A DNA stretch of 64,000 nucleotides from Psychroflexus lacisalsi (GCF_020164495.1 NZ_JAIQYZ010000001.1:124001-188000); one strand, 5' to 3'. Positions 24,954-34,996 are shown, numbered from the stretch's first letter. The notes: generated by a model from the letters alone, not told the origin. Numbers and translations: made by a program.

Positions 24954-25697
24954 TTGAAGTGGATTGGTGCCATTCTTGGCTTTTTTTATATGCGTTTTGG
25001 TGGTGCTATTATAGGATTTTTAATAGGTTCTATTCTGGACAGAATATTTAGAGGGTCTTCTTCAAACTCTGGTGGTGGTTTTGGAAAAATTTTTCAGGAA
25101 CAAAGAGATCAAGTTTCTCCAGGAGATTTTGAACTTAACTTGTTGTCGCTATCCTCTTTGGTTATAAAAGCTGATGGCAAAGTGACCCAGCAAGAAATGG
25201 ATTATGTAAGGATGTATTTTGTCCAAGCTTATGGAAAGGAAAGGGCTAATGCTACGTTCAAAACTTTTAATGAGGTTATTAAAAACCGAGAAATTTCAGT
25301 TCCTCGTATCTGTGAATATCTTAGGCCAAGAGTTCGTTACGAGGTAAGATTACAAATTCTTCACTTCCTTTTTAATATTTCAAATGCTGACGGGCATGTT
25401 TCTGATGCAGAGCTTAGAGTTTTACTTAACATTTCTCAAAATCTTCGAGTTGCACATTCAGATTTTGAAAGCATTAAAGCTATGTTCTTTAAATCTGCAG
25501 ACGATGCTTATAAAATTCTAGAAATAGAAAAATCGGCTAGTAATTCTGAAGTAAAAAAAGCTTACCGAACGATGGCCAAAAAATTCCATCCTGATAAACT
25601 TCAGCATATGGATGAAGCTTATCAAAAAGGCGCTCAGGAAAAATTCAATAAAGTACAAGAAGCCTATGAGCGTATTCAGAAGGAAAGAGGTTTATAG
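24954..25697 (+). CDS. DjlA-like TerB and J-domain protein
   Basis: A co-chaperone-like protein of 247 residues. A glycine-rich membrane-associating N-terminus (GAILGFFYMRFGGAIIGFLIG) is followed by a TerB-like helical domain (about 50-170) and a C-terminal J domain (about 185-247) with the HPD tripeptide in KKFHPDKL, needed to stimulate the DnaK ATPase. Domain order matches DjlA. I place the start at TTG 24954 because homologues begin there and a -7 element lies at 24928-24935; ATG 24921 would add 11 residues. It is convergent with recO. Confidence 0.87.
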   Translation: MKWIGAILGFFYMRFGGAIIGFLIGSILDRIFRGSSSNSGGGFGKIFQEQRDQVSPGDFELNLLSLSSLVIKADGKVTQQEMDYVRMYFVQAYGKERANATFKTFNEVIKNREISVPRICEYLRPRVRYEVRLQILHFLFNISNADGHVSDAELRVLLNISQNLRVAHSDFESIKAMFFKSADDAYKILEIEKSASNSEVKKAYRTMAKKFHPDKLQHMDEAYQKGAQEKFNKVQEAYERIQKERGL

Positions 25698-25786
25698 ATT
25701 TCATTCTGAGAAAACTTATGAGGCAAACTTTGATTTGTCTTGAATTTTTAATCTAGTGGTTTTGAGAATTATACCTCAACAAGAAA

Positions 25787-26506
25787 TTAAAAAATTTGCT
25801 GAAGAACTTCAAGTGATTTGGGTTTCCTAAAACCTTGAAGGTGTAATTCGTAGTACAGCATCATAAAATCAAGGAAGCTTTTTCTTCGCTCCTGGTTAAG
25901 TTTTATTGGATTGGTTGAATTGTATTCTGAATTTTTCATAAACTCTTTCAGTAATTCTGAATTTGAATTATTGAAAGAGTAAGTGTTGTATTCTTTTAAC
26001 TGAAACACACCATTGAGCATATCAAAAAAAGGAAAATCAATACTCTGATTGTCTGGATAGAATCCTAGAAATTGAGTAAGTTTTACAATGAACTGAAGGT
26101 GAAAATTACTTATAGATTCGGCTTTGTCCAGAGAAATAAAACTGTCCTGGAGGAAGTAAAATAAAGCTTCATTTCTTTCCTCTTCCTGAATGCAACTTTT
26201 TAAAACTTCAGCCAAAAACATCACCATAGTTGACTTGTAAATATTGGATTGAAGGCTTAGATACCGATAAGAAACTTTGACTTCCTTTAGGTATTGAAGG
26301 TTCTTATTTTCCTTGTGAAAAGCTTCAATATCTAAAAGTGATAGTTGTTGAAACATGGACATTCTCAACTTCCCCCTTTTGGACTTGCGGATGCCTTTCA
26401 GCATGTAAGAGACTAAGCCTTTTTCCAAAGTAAAGCATTTGGCTATAACGTCTGCCTCTCCATATTTTAAGCTTGAAATAACAATAGCTTTAGTTTTGAT
26501 CTGCAT
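25787..26506 (-). CDS. recO: DNA repair protein RecO
   Basis: RecO promotes RecA loading at gaps and single-strand annealing in the RecFOR pathway. The N-terminal OB-fold reads KAIVISSLKYGEADVIAKCF with the following KGIRKSKRGKLRMSMFQ loop. The remainder is a helical domain; the zinc-binding cysteines found in some RecO proteins are absent, as is usual in this phylum. Its ATG overlaps the stop of porZ by one base (TGATG), so the two are translationally coupled even though their roles are unrelated. Length 239 is normal. Confidence 0.95.
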   Translation of the reverse strand: MQIKTKAIVISSLKYGEADVIAKCFTLEKGLVSYMLKGIRKSKRGKLRMSMFQQLSLLDIEAFHKENKNLQYLKEVKVSYRYLSLQSNIYKSTMVMFLAEVLKSCIQEEERNEALFYFLQDSFISLDKAESISNFHLQFIVKLTQFLGFYPDNQSIDFPFFDMLNGVFQLKEYNTYSFNNSNSELLKEFMKNSEYNSTNPIKLNQERRKSFLDFMMLYYELHLQGFRKPKSLEVLQQIF

Positions 26507-28806
26507 CAGCGTATGATCATAATTTTACCAATATTTGTTTCTATTTGATCTTCTCCAGTGACAATAATTAAATAAACACCTGAAGCTACCTTATGCTTTC
26601 CAAATGCCCGAGTGTCCCACTGGAGCGTTCCTCCCGAAGCAAATTCCTCAAAAACAAGATTTCCGGTTATATCCGTAATTTTTACATTAGCATTGTCAGT
26701 GAGCCCATCTATAGTGACAAGTCCGGTATACCCTGGTCTCACTGGATTTGGATAAACTCTTAGATTTTCCAGATCATCATTTTCGGCCGTGATTCTGCTA
26801 GAATAGGAAAGTAATCCACTTGTTGTCCCTAGAAAGACTTCACCAGTTCCAGAATTAATAGATACGGTTCTTACACTATTTGTAGGCAATGGAGAATTAG
26901 CCGTATTAAATATATTAAGGATCTCTCTACCGCTTGGAGAAACTTGAAAAACTCCTGAGTCTGCTGTAGAAATCCATTTGTTATTTGCCCCATCTACAGC
27001 AATGTCTGTTATAAACTGTTCAAAAAGTAATTCCTGAGGTAAGCCGTCCACATCCTCTATGATGACAGGAGAAACGGTGACACGAGAATTTTCTTCGAAA
27101 ATAGAGGCAGGGTTGGGCATGACTCTTAACCCTTCATCCGTCCCTATCCACAATCTAGAATTTTCATCTAAAGCCAAAGCGGTAATGTTGGGATTGGCAT
27201 TAAATGAATCTGGATAATTTACGCCTTGTACATTGCTATTTATAGCTCTTGCGGAATTTGTTGAACTATTGTAAGCAACCACGCCTTCCCTAAGGGTTCC
27301 TAAAAATATATTGTTATTCCTATCTACAACCAACTTAGCTGAATGAACATCTGCGGGACTGGTTAGGCCCTCTGAAGTGTCGGGAGTAAAAAAGTCACCA
27401 TTAGTATTTAGTCTTTTTATTTGATTCTCTGTAAGTGAATTTGAAAAGTATAAATTGCCTTGGTTATCAAAAACACTTGCTCCTATTCTGTTGTCATTAA
27501 TATTGCTTGGAACTCCTTCAATGATGCTATTAGATGAATCGTATTGTTTTACAAGCACATTGTTTTCAAGCTCTAAAAGTCCATCAAAAAAACTACTTAC
27601 AAAGACACGTTCAGGATTTTGCGGATCTATCGAGATGTGAGAAAGAACACCTGCATTGTTGAGGTCTTCTACCTCAATGTTAACCCAGCCTTCTGAAGTT
27701 AAACGGCTCAATCCTCTCCGGTTTATACCCCCAACTCGAAAAGGGTTATAAAACTGATCATACTCTCCAAAGGTAACCCAAAGATCAGTTGCGGATGCTT
27801 CAAGGCTAAAGATCCTATTAAGCAAAGGACCTTCAGGACTTATTTCTGAATAGGTTTCGAAGTCACCTGAATTAAAATTTAATAATCCTAAAGTAGCATG
27901 ACCTAAGAAATACTGACCATTACTAAATACAGCTGTATTGATATCAAACTCCTCATCCTGAAGCTGATTAAAAAAAGCGACCAGATTCAATTCTGAATTA
28001 TAAGCTAAAACTTGATTGGCGGCAGAGACCATCATTTGACCTCCACTGACATTAAAATCCTTCACATTAGAGCCTACTGAATTGAAATTTGAAATAGTTC
28101 CATTCTCTAAGCTATATATTGTATTGTTACTTCGTAAACCAAATATCTGGTCTGCAAAAGATAAAACTCCTTTCCAGTTGCCATTATATTCAGTTTGCCA
28201 GCTTTGATAATCAACCAGCTCTTGATCATTTATACTTGCTGTTTTGATCCCTTCAGTTGTAGTTGCAGCAAAAATCTTCCCGCCTGAAACAGTGATTTGA
28301 TTGATCTGAATTTGATTTCCACTATTACCAATAAAAAAAGAGTCTCTAAACTCTAAGTTTTCTAAATCATATTCAGCAATACCAAAATCTGTCGAAATAA
28401 ATAAGCGATTCTCAAATTCATAAAAATGATTGATTCGTTTCCTATTTGGAGAAATTGAAATTTTATCTCGAATATCTACAACCGTAAACACATTCAAATT
28501 GTTATCCATTACAATCTGAATAAGACCGTTTTCAAACCCAATACAAGTAAGTCCGGAGATTTCTGAGTGGTAAATTTTTGAGATTTGATCTCCAGATAAC
28601 CCCTGAATGGAAGTTATTTTTTCAGTGGATTGAGTAGGTATATCATACACAAAGTATGAATTTTCAGCAGCCGCATAAAGCCTATTATTACTTTCGTATA
28701 GATCTGTAATATTGTAATAGGAAAAATAACTTTTCCAACGCTCGGAGAAATCTTGTCCAAACAGAAAGCAGGGGTAAAGCACTATTAAAAACCAAAAATT
28801 CTTCAT
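26506..28806 (-). CDS. porZ: Type IX secretion beta-propeller protein, PorZ-like
   Basis: A 766-residue exported protein. Signal peptide at residues 1-17, ending FLFGQ. Two seven-bladed beta-propellers of the two-component-regulator type follow (about 18-670); blades show repeats such as RLWIGTDEGLRVM and NKWISTADSGVFQV. The C-terminus (about 680-766) is a type IX sorting domain beginning LRVYPNPVRPGYTG and ending IGKIMIIR. PorZ is a surface component of the type IX attachment complex that delivers anionic lipopolysaccharide. A link to recO is, from memory, usual in flavobacteria. It could be another propeller protein, but size, order and context fit PorZ. Confidence 0.85.
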   Translation of the reverse strand: MKNFWFLIVLYPCFLFGQDFSERWKSYFSYYNITDLYESNNRLYAAAENSYFVYDIPTQSTEKITSIQGLSGDQISKIYHSEISGLTCIGFENGLIQIVMDNNLNVFTVVDIRDKISISPNRKRINHFYEFENRLFISTDFGIAEYDLENLEFRDSFFIGNSGNQIQINQITVSGGKIFAATTTEGIKTASINDQELVDYQSWQTEYNGNWKGVLSFADQIFGLRSNNTIYSLENGTISNFNSVGSNVKDFNVSGGQMMVSAANQVLAYNSELNLVAFFNQLQDEEFDINTAVFSNGQYFLGHATLGLLNFNSGDFETYSEISPEGPLLNRIFSLEASATDLWVTFGEYDQFYNPFRVGGINRRGLSRLTSEGWVNIEVEDLNNAGVLSHISIDPQNPERVFVSSFFDGLLELENNVLVKQYDSSNSIIEGVPSNINDNRIGASVFDNQGNLYFSNSLTENQIKRLNTNGDFFTPDTSEGLTSPADVHSAKLVVDRNNNIFLGTLREGVVAYNSSTNSARAINSNVQGVNYPDSFNANPNITALALDENSRLWIGTDEGLRVMPNPASIFEENSRVTVSPVIIEDVDGLPQELLFEQFITDIAVDGANNKWISTADSGVFQVSPSGREILNIFNTANSPLPTNSVRTVSINSGTGEVFLGTTSGLLSYSSRITAENDDLENLRVYPNPVRPGYTGLVTIDGLTDNANVKITDITGNLVFEEFASGGTLQWDTRAFGKHKVASGVYLIIVTGEDQIETNIGKIMIIR

Positions 28807-28869
28807 AGGGTTGTTCTCTTTACAAAGAACTAATTTAAAGATGATTTTATTGTAAATAGTATGATACTA

Positions 28870-28909
28870 TGAAAAAAGCCAGTCAAATTAATTGGACTGG
28901 CTTTTTTAA
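28870..28909 (-). terminator. Terminator of gdhA
   Basis: A 13-bp stem (aaaaaagccagtc at 28872-28884 and gactggctttttt at 28895-28907) with flanking A and T runs, 21 bases past the gdhA stop on the minus strand. It may also limit antisense transcription. Confidence 0.9.
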
Positions 28910-28928
28910 AAATTATAGTGTCAGAAAT

Positions 28929-30272
28929 TTACACAGCACCTTGTGCGATCATGGCATCAGCCACTTTTACAAATCCTGCAATATTTGCACCTTTTACGTA
29001 GTCTACATAACCACTGTCATCTTTTCCGTAAGTGACACAGGCTTCATGAATATCATTCATTATTTGCTTAAGCTTTGTATCAACCTCTTCTGCTGTCCAG
29101 TTGTACCTCATAGAGTTTTGAGACATTTCAAGACCAGAAGTTGCTACACCACCAGCATTAGAAGCTTTCCCAGGGGAGAACAAAACCTTGTTTTCATGGA
29201 AAACTTCAATGGCTTCTGGAGTACAAGGCATGTTAGCACCTTCACCAACTAAAATACATCCATTGTTGACAAGTGCCTGAGCGTCTTCTTTTAGAAGTTC
29301 ATTTTGTGTAGCGCATGGCATAGCGATATCACCTTTTTCATTCCAAGGAGTTTTTCCTTCTTCATATTTAGCACCTGGATATTGATCAAGATATTCCTTG
29401 ATTCTACCTCTTTTATTGTTTTTTAAATCCATAATGAAATTCAACTTTTCATTATCAATCCCTTCTTCATCCAAAATGTAACCTCCAGAATCTGATACTG
29501 TCAATACTTTAGCTCCAAGTTCAATTGCTTTTTCTGCGGCGTATTGAGCAACATTTCCAGAACCAGATATCAATATGGTTTTTCCCTCAAGAGTTTGTCC
29601 CTGAGTTTCTAGCATACTTTTCGTGAAATAAACATTTCCATAACCTGTAGCTTCAGGACGGATTAATGATCCACCATAAGAGCGGCCTTTTCCTGTGAGG
29701 ATTCCAGTGAATTCATTTCGTATTCTTTTGTATTGACCAAACATATAGCCAATTTCACGTCCACCAACACCGATATCTCCAGCTGGCACGTCGGTGTCAT
29801 TTCCAATATGTCTATAGAGCTCTGTCATAAAACTTTGGCAGAAATTCATAACTTCATTGTCAGATTTTCCTTTTGGGTCAAAATCAGAACCGCCTTTACC
29901 ACCTCCCATAGGAAGTGTTGTAAGACTATTTTTGAATACTTGTTCGAAAGCCAAAAATTTTAGAATGCTTAAATTAACAGAAGGGTGGAATCTTAAACCA
30001 CCTTTATAAGGTCCAATAGCTGAGTTCATTTGAATCCTGAAACCTCTATTGACCTGTATTTCACCATTGTCATCAACCCAAGTCACCCTAAAGCTTACCA
30101 CACGATCTGGTTCTACCATGCGTTCCAATAATTTGTGGTTTTTATATTTAGGATTTTCCTCCATAAATGGAATAATGGCCTCTGCTACTTCATGAACTGC
30201 CTGTAAAAATTCAGGTTCATTTGGGTTTCTATTCGAAACTCTATCTAAGAAATCTTTTAAATCTTTATTCAT
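28929..30272 (-). CDS. gdhA: NADP-specific glutamate dehydrogenase
   Basis: GdhA makes glutamate from 2-oxoglutarate and ammonium with NADPH. The 447-residue length fits the hexameric bacterial type. Substrate-binding motifs GPYKGGLRFHPSV and LPMGGGKGGSDFDPKG are present, with the catalytic lysine in the latter. The coenzyme-binding motif is ISGSGNVAQYAAEKA. NADP preference is inferred from the family. It is monocistronic, with a -7 element at 30314-30321 and a strong terminator. The divergent gene is an outer-membrane barrel. Confidence 0.97.
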   Translation of the reverse strand: MNKDLKDFLDRVSNRNPNEPEFLQAVHEVAEAIIPFMEENPKYKNHKLLERMVEPDRVVSFRVTWVDDNGEIQVNRGFRIQMNSAIGPYKGGLRFHPSVNLSILKFLAFEQVFKNSLTTLPMGGGKGGSDFDPKGKSDNEVMNFCQSFMTELYRHIGNDTDVPAGDIGVGGREIGYMFGQYKRIRNEFTGILTGKGRSYGGSLIRPEATGYGNVYFTKSMLETQGQTLEGKTILISGSGNVAQYAAEKAIELGAKVLTVSDSGGYILDEEGIDNEKLNFIMDLKNNKRGRIKEYLDQYPGAKYEEGKTPWNEKGDIAMPCATQNELLKEDAQALVNNGCILVGEGANMPCTPEAIEVFHENKVLFSPGKASNAGGVATSGLEMSQNSMRYNWTAEEVDTKLKQIMNDIHEACVTYGKDDSGYVDYVKGANIAGFVKVADAMIAQGAV

Positions 30273-30313
30273 TTGGTTATTCGTATTTATCGGTTGATTT
30301 TTTATTATTTCCG

Positions 30314-30321
30314 CAAAGATA
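30314..30321 (-). promoter_or_regulatory. -7 element of the gdhA promoter
   Basis: The minus strand reads TATCTTTG, 41 bases upstream of the gdhA ATG. The intergenic region is shared with the divergent promoter at 30430-30437. Confidence 0.5.
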
Positions 30322-30429
30322 TAATTTCGATTTTAGAGATAACTTAAAAATTGATTAATATTTGTTTGAGTTCTAACCCCTTACAAGGTCATATTTTAAA
30401 ATAAACACTGTTTTATTTTTTTGTTTTTC

Positions 30430-30437
30430 TATATTTG
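30430..30437 (+). promoter_or_regulatory. -7 element of the outer-membrane barrel gene
   Basis: TATATTTG, an exact TAnnTTTG match, 19 bases before the ATG, with a CTG near the expected -33 position. Confidence 0.5.
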
Positions 30438-30456
30438 TTTCAATTAACCTTGACTC

Positions 30457-31236
30457 ATGAAATTTAGGTATCATCCTATCATACTATTATTGTTTTTCTC
30501 AACGTTAGGAACACAATCTGAAGCTGTTGCCCAAATCTATCATGAAGTTGGAGTAATGGCAGGGCCTGTCTCTTTTAGAGGTGATTATGGTTTAAGAGGT
30601 GATCCAGAAACCATAAATAATAATATAGGTTTCGGATTTGGACTGAATCATTATTTAAATTTCGCTTACACGGATTTTATTTCTCAATATCCCAGACAGC
30701 ATTTTAAAGTAAGGTCTAGTTTAGTTTATCATTCTACTAGTTTAAAACATTACGGAGCAATAGCTGATAAGGACAATCAAGCTGGTTTGCAATTGCGCTC
30801 TATGTTTGGTGAAGCAAATGTTTTGGAAGTCGGTTCTGGTTTAGAATATTACTTAATGAGAATTCGGGACTATGAAAGGAATTCAAATACATTCACTCCA
30901 TACGCAGGTGTAGGTTTAAATCTTGTTTACTACTCTCCTGTGGCGGGAACTACGCTTGAAGATGGTCTTGGTTTGCCAGATACTACATTTCCTACATTTC
31001 TTGCAGAACCAGGGGAAGAACCAGCTTACACCAACGGATCAAATGTTACTTTTTCTGCAAATTTTCAAGGGGGTGTAAAATACAGGGTCTCTCGAAACTC
31101 TGATCTGATTGCTGAACTCAGATGGCACTATTATTATTCAGATTTCATAGATGGTTTAAGACCCATAGGTGAACAAAACAAGTATAACGATTGGATGTTT
31201 TGGTTCACTTTCGGTTATATCTATACTTTAGAATAG
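30457..31236 (+). CDS. Outer-membrane beta-barrel protein, THC0290_0291-like
   Basis: A 259-residue exported protein. The signal peptide covers residues 1-25 (cleavage after EAVAQ or nearby). The mature part shows alternating beta strands and aromatic residues, for example HEVGVMAGPVSFRGDYG and the C-terminal NDWMFWFTFGYIYTLE, typical of a small outer-membrane barrel. It resembles a Flavobacteriaceae family called THC0290_0291, which I recall only by name; the ligand or role is unknown. It is monocistronic, divergent from gdhA and convergent with the transsulfuration gene. Confidence 0.75.
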   Translation: MKFRYHPIILLLFFSTLGTQSEAVAQIYHEVGVMAGPVSFRGDYGLRGDPETINNNIGFGFGLNHYLNFAYTDFISQYPRQHFKVRSSLVYHSTSLKHYGAIADKDNQAGLQLRSMFGEANVLEVGSGLEYYLMRIRDYERNSNTFTPYAGVGLNLVYYSPVAGTTLEDGLGLPDTTFPTFLAEPGEEPAYTNGSNVTFSANFQGGVKYRVSRNSDLIAELRWHYYYSDFIDGLRPIGEQNKYNDWMFWFTFGYIYTLE

Positions 31237-31263
31237 CATCACCTATAAATAGTTCTTGGATAT

Positions 31264-32406
31264 CTATTTCAAAGCCTGTTTTAAGTCATCAATTAAATCT
31301 TCCACATCTTCAATACCAACGCTGAGTCTAATTAAAGAATCTACAACACCAGTTTTTTCTCTTTCTTCCTTTGGGATACTTGCATGAGTCATGCTTGCAG
31401 GATGTCCAGCTAAAGACTCAACTCCTCCCAAGGATTCAGCAAGAGTGAAGACTTTCAAATTTTCAACAAACCTTATAGCATCTTTATAAGAATTATTTTT
31501 TGTTGTAAAAGAAACCATACCGCCAAAATCTTTCATTTGTCTTTTTGCAACTTTATGGTTCGGATGACTTTCCAAACCTGGCCAGTAAACGTTCTCTACT
31601 TTTGCATGACTATTCAAATATTCAGCAACAGCTTTTCCGTTTTCACAATGACGCTGCATTCTCAAGTGTAGGGTTTTAATACCCCTCAACACCAAAAAAC
31701 AGTCCATAGGTCCTGGTATTGCACCACTAGCATTTTGGATGAAATGTAATTGCTTTGCGAGTTCATCGTCATTTACTACGACAGATCCTAGCACTACATC
31801 GCTATGTCCTCCAAGATATTTTGTACCACTGTGCATCACAATATCAGCACCCAAATCAAGCGGCCGTTGAAGGTATGCCGTAGCAAAAGTGTTATCAACA
31901 GCTAATCGGATATTATGTTTTTTGGAAATCTTTGAAATCGCTTCAATATCAATAACACTCATCATTGGATTGGTTGGAGTTTCAGTCCAAATCAATTTGG
32001 TCTTATCGTTGATATAGGATTCAATTTTTTCCAAACTCTGCATACCAATAAAATGAAATTTTATTCCAAAGTCTTTATATATTTTATCGAACAACCTGTA
32101 AGTGCCTCCATAAATATCATTAGTTGAAATGACTTCGTCCCCAGGTTTTAGCGTTTTCATAATCGCATCAATTGCGGCTAAACCAGATCCAAAGGCTATT
32201 CCATATTCCCCGTTTTCAATTGAAGCTAAGGACTTTTCTAATGCAGACCTTGTTGGATTTCCACTTCGAGAATATTCGAAGCCATTATGATTTCCTGGTG
32301 TAGTTTGTTGGTAAGTTGTGGTTTGATAAATAGGAGCCATAACTGACTTATATGCTGGATCTATATTCTCCTGACCGCCATGTATCGTTTTTGTATTGAA
32401 CTTCAT
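31264..32406 (-). CDS. metB: Cystathionine gamma-synthase/lyase family PLP enzyme
   Basis: A 380-residue enzyme of the Cys/Met metabolism PLP family. The PLP lysine is K196 in HSGTKYLGGHSD, and the cofactor-binding tyrosine and arginine sit in FEYSRSGNPTR. Sequence such as TETPTNPMMSVIDI and ESLGGVESLAGHPA is shared by cystathionine gamma-synthase (MetB) and cystathionine gamma-lyase, which cannot be told apart reliably by eye. It works in methionine synthesis or in reverse transsulfuration. It is a single gene; I saw no SAM riboswitch in the 270 bases between it and hemF. The symbol is provisional. Confidence 0.85.
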   Translation of the reverse strand: MKFNTKTIHGGQENIDPAYKSVMAPIYQTTTYQQTTPGNHNGFEYSRSGNPTRSALEKSLASIENGEYGIAFGSGLAAIDAIMKTLKPGDEVISTNDIYGGTYRLFDKIYKDFGIKFHFIGMQSLEKIESYINDKTKLIWTETPTNPMMSVIDIEAISKISKKHNIRLAVDNTFATAYLQRPLDLGADIVMHSGTKYLGGHSDVVLGSVVVNDDELAKQLHFIQNASGAIPGPMDCFLVLRGIKTLHLRMQRHCENGKAVAEYLNSHAKVENVYWPGLESHPNHKVAKRQMKDFGGMVSFTTKNNSYKDAIRFVENLKVFTLAESLGGVESLAGHPASMTHASIPKEEREKTGVVDSLIRLSVGIEDVEDLIDDLKQALK

Positions 32407-32647
32407 ATAGTTTTATTTTTAAAATTTTAAAGCTCCTAATTTTGAATTTCGAAAACCTCATCAAAAAGAGCTGAGATGTTTTTAGTTTATCTATTTAATT
32501 GAGTATTCCTAAAATTGCTTAAAAAATTAATTAGAAGTAAGATTTAATAATTTTCTAAAATACAAAGTAGTTTAGCCTATTCACAGTCAGATATTTTAGT
32601 TTATCCTATTCTTAACAAAACTAAATAGTGAAACTTTTTTAAAGCCT

Positions 32648-32655
32648 TATTTTTG
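32648..32655 (+). promoter_or_regulatory. -7 element of the hemF promoter
   Basis: TATTTTTG, an exact TAnnTTTG match, 22 bases before the ATG. It lies in a 271-base AT-rich divergent region (32407-32677) with no other gene or obvious riboswitch. Confidence 0.55.
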
Positions 32656-32677
32656 CACATATACTAAAGTTAAAATC

Positions 32678-33580
32678 ATGAAAGATAAATTCTATCAATA
32701 TATTCAGCAACTACAAGATACAATCACTACAAAACTCGAGGAGGTAGATGGAAGTGCTTTTTTTGAAGAAGATTTATGGGAAAGAAAAGAAGGTGGTGGT
32801 GGCAGAACTAGAGTGATACAAAATGGTTCTGTTTTTGAAAAGGGAGGAGTTAATATTTCTGCAGTACATGGTAATTTACCAGAAGCTATGCAGAATTACT
32901 TCAATGTACAAGATTGTGATTTCTTTGCATGTGGGATAAGTTTAGTGCTGCATCCAAAAAATCCAATGGTTCCAACCGTCCACGCAAACTTCAGATATTT
33001 TGAAATGTACAATAGAAATGGAAAAATTGTGGACCAGTGGTTTGGCGGTGGACAAGACCTTACGCCTTATTATCTCTTTGAAGAAGATGTGAAGCATTTT
33101 CATGAAGTTTCTAAAAATGCGTGTGATCCTTTTGGAGAGAATTTATATTCAGATTATAAAGCTAATTGTGATCGTTATTTTTGGAATTCACATAGAGCAG
33201 AGGCTAGAGGTGTAGGTGGGTTATTTTTCGACTATTTAAAACCTACTTCTATGAGAAGCCTGGAAGAAATTTTTGATTTCGTAACCAATGTTGGAGATAG
33301 CTTTTTAGAAGCTTATGTTCCCATCGTTGAGAGAACAAAAGGTATAGATTATTCTAAAGAACAAAGAAACTGGCAGGAGATTAGAAGAGGACGTTACGTT
33401 GAATTCAATCTTGTTCATGATAAAGGCACTCTGTTTGGGCTTAAAACCAATGGAAGGATAGAAAGTATACTCATGAGTCTTCCGCCTCATGTCCAATGGC
33501 AGTACAACCAACATCCTGAGCCAGGATCTGATGAAGAAAAATTATTAGAGGTATTAAAAGAGCCTAAGCAATGGGCCTAA
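32678..33580 (+). CDS. hemF: Oxygen-dependent coproporphyrinogen III oxidase
   Basis: HemF oxidatively decarboxylates coproporphyrinogen III to protoporphyrinogen IX in heme synthesis and needs molecular oxygen. The 300-residue length is normal. Conserved blocks include EGGGGRTRVIQNG, PTVHANFRYFEMYN, GGGQDLTPYY, the histidine in HRAEARGVGGLFFDYL and the C-terminal MSLPPHVQWQYNQHPEPGS. The last block is the family signature. A palindromic terminator follows after three bases. It implies an aerobic organism, in keeping with the superoxide dismutase. Confidence 0.97.
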   Translation: MKDKFYQYIQQLQDTITTKLEEVDGSAFFEEDLWERKEGGGGRTRVIQNGSVFEKGGVNISAVHGNLPEAMQNYFNVQDCDFFACGISLVLHPKNPMVPTVHANFRYFEMYNRNGKIVDQWFGGGQDLTPYYLFEEDVKHFHEVSKNACDPFGENLYSDYKANCDRYFWNSHRAEARGVGGLFFDYLKPTSMRSLEEIFDFVTNVGDSFLEAYVPIVERTKGIDYSKEQRNWQEIRRGRYVEFNLVHDKGTLFGLKTNGRIESILMSLPPHVQWQYNQHPEPGSDEEKLLEVLKEPKQWA

Positions 33581-33582
33581 CG

Positions 33583-33618
33583 AAAAAAAGCTGTCTTTAT
33601 AAAGACAGCTTTTTTGAT
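33583..33618. terminator. Bidirectional terminator between hemF and accC
   Basis: A near-perfect palindrome aaaaaagctgtcttta / taaagacagctttttt centred near 33600, flanked by A and T runs. It serves both convergent genes. Confidence 0.9.
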
Positions 33619-33634
33619 TTATATCAAATTGATT

Positions 33635-34996
33635 TTATTCATCATCATCCTCTTCAACTTCGTGTAAAACGAAATCTTCCATGAACTTCGTAGTATAATT
33701 ACCTTCCACATAATCCGGATGCTCCATAAGCTGTACGTGAAATGGAATGGTAGTTTTAATACCTTCTATTACAAACTCACTTAGAGCTCTTCTCATCTTA
33801 CTTATAGCTTCAGGTCTAGTCTGTGCTGTTGCAATGAGTTTAGCGATCATAGAGTCATAATTTGGAGGTATGACATAGCCGCTGTAGACGTGAGTATCTA
33901 CCCGTATTCCATGTCCACCTGGTAAGTGTAAGGTTTCTATCCTACCAGGAGAAGGCCGAAAGTTATTAAATGGATCTTCAGCGTTTATTCTACATTCGAT
34001 AGAGTGTAATTTTGGATAATAGTTTTTACCAGAAATAGGAACTCCTGCTGCAACTAGTATTTGTTCTCTTACAAGATCATGATCTACAACCATATCAGTA
34101 ATCGGATGCTCTACTTGAATTCGAGTATTCATTTCCATGAAGTAAAAATTCCTATGCTTATCTACCAAGAATTCAATAGTTCCAGCCCCTTCATATTTGA
34201 TATACTCTGCAGCTTTTACAGCCGCATTTCCCATTTTCTCTCGAAGTTCATCCGTCATAAAAGGCGAAGGAACTTCTTCTGTAAGCTTTTGATGTCTTCT
34301 TTGTACAGAGCAATCACGTTCTGATAAGTGGCAAGCTTTTCCAGTTTGGTCTCCTACAATTTGTATTTCTATATGGCGAGGCTCTTCAATAAGCTTTTCC
34401 ATATACATATCATCATTACCAAACCCAGCTTTTGCCTCCTGTCTAGCAGACTCCCAGGCATGCTCTAATTGCTCTTCGCTTTTAACGGCACGCATCCCTT
34501 TTCCACCGCCACCAGCAGTCGCTTTAAGCATGACTGGATAACCGATTTCTTTAGCTACTTTTTGGCAATCTTTAAAATCTTTTAAAATACCTTCAGATCC
34601 AGGAACACAAGGAACACCTGCAGCTTTCATTGTAGCTTTAGCACTTGCTTTGTCTCCCATTCTGTCTATCATTTCAGGACTTGCCCCAATGAACTTGATG
34701 TCATGCTCCTGGCAAATTTTTGAAAAATTGGCGTTTTCCGATAGAAACCCATATCCAGGATGGATGGCGTCCGCATTTGTGATTTCTGCTGCTGAAATAA
34801 TATTTGGAATCTTTAAGTAAGACTCACTACTTTGTGGAGGTCCTATGCAAACTGCTTCATCCGCAAATCTTACGTGTAAGCTTTCTTTATCTGCTGTAGA
34901 ATATACGGCAACCGTCTTAATGCCCATTTCCTTGCAAGTACGAATAATTCGTAAGGCAATTTCTCCACGGTTGGCGATTAGAATTTTTTTAAACAT
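33635..34996 (-). CDS. accC: Acetyl-CoA carboxylase, biotin carboxylase subunit
   Basis: AccC carboxylates the biotin on AccB using ATP and bicarbonate, the first step in malonyl-CoA formation. The 453-residue length is standard. The ATP-grasp glycine-rich loop is [14 protein letters not shown], followed by HIEIQIVGD, the catalytic [13 protein letters not shown] and [15 protein letters not shown]. It is the last gene of the fabH-accB-accC operon, 46 bases after accB. The acidic tail EVEEDDDE is normal for the group. The carboxyltransferase genes are elsewhere. Confidence 0.97.
   Translation of the reverse strand: MFKKILIANRGEIALRIIRTCKEMGIKTVAVYSTADKESLHVRFADEAVCIGPPQSSESYLKIPNIISAAEITNADAIHPGYGFLSENANFSKICQEHDIKFIGASPEMIDRMGDKASAKATMKAAGVPCVPGSEGILKDFKDCQKVAKEIGYPVMLKATAGGGGKGMRAVKSEEQLEHAWESARQEAKAGFGNDDMYMEKLIEEPRHIEIQIVGDQTGKACHLSERDCSVQRRHQKLTEEVPSPFMTDELREKMGNAAVKAAEYIKYEGAGTIEFLVDKHRNFYFMEMNTRIQVEHPITDMVVDHDLVREQILVAAGVPISGKNYYPKLHSIECRINAEDPFNNFRPSPGRIETLHLPGGHGIRVDTHVYSGYVIPPNYDSMIAKLIATAQTRPEAISKMRRALSEFVIEGIKTTIPFHVQLMEHPDYVEGNYTTKFMEDFVLHEVEEDDDE

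Noticed and set aside
28869-29252. Plus-strand frame of 127 residues opposite gdhA
   Set aside because: It overlaps the gdhA terminator and coding sequence on the other strand and resembles no known protein.
32407-32677. Possible SAM riboswitch before the transsulfuration gene
   Set aside because: No recognisable riboswitch core was seen in this AT-rich gap.
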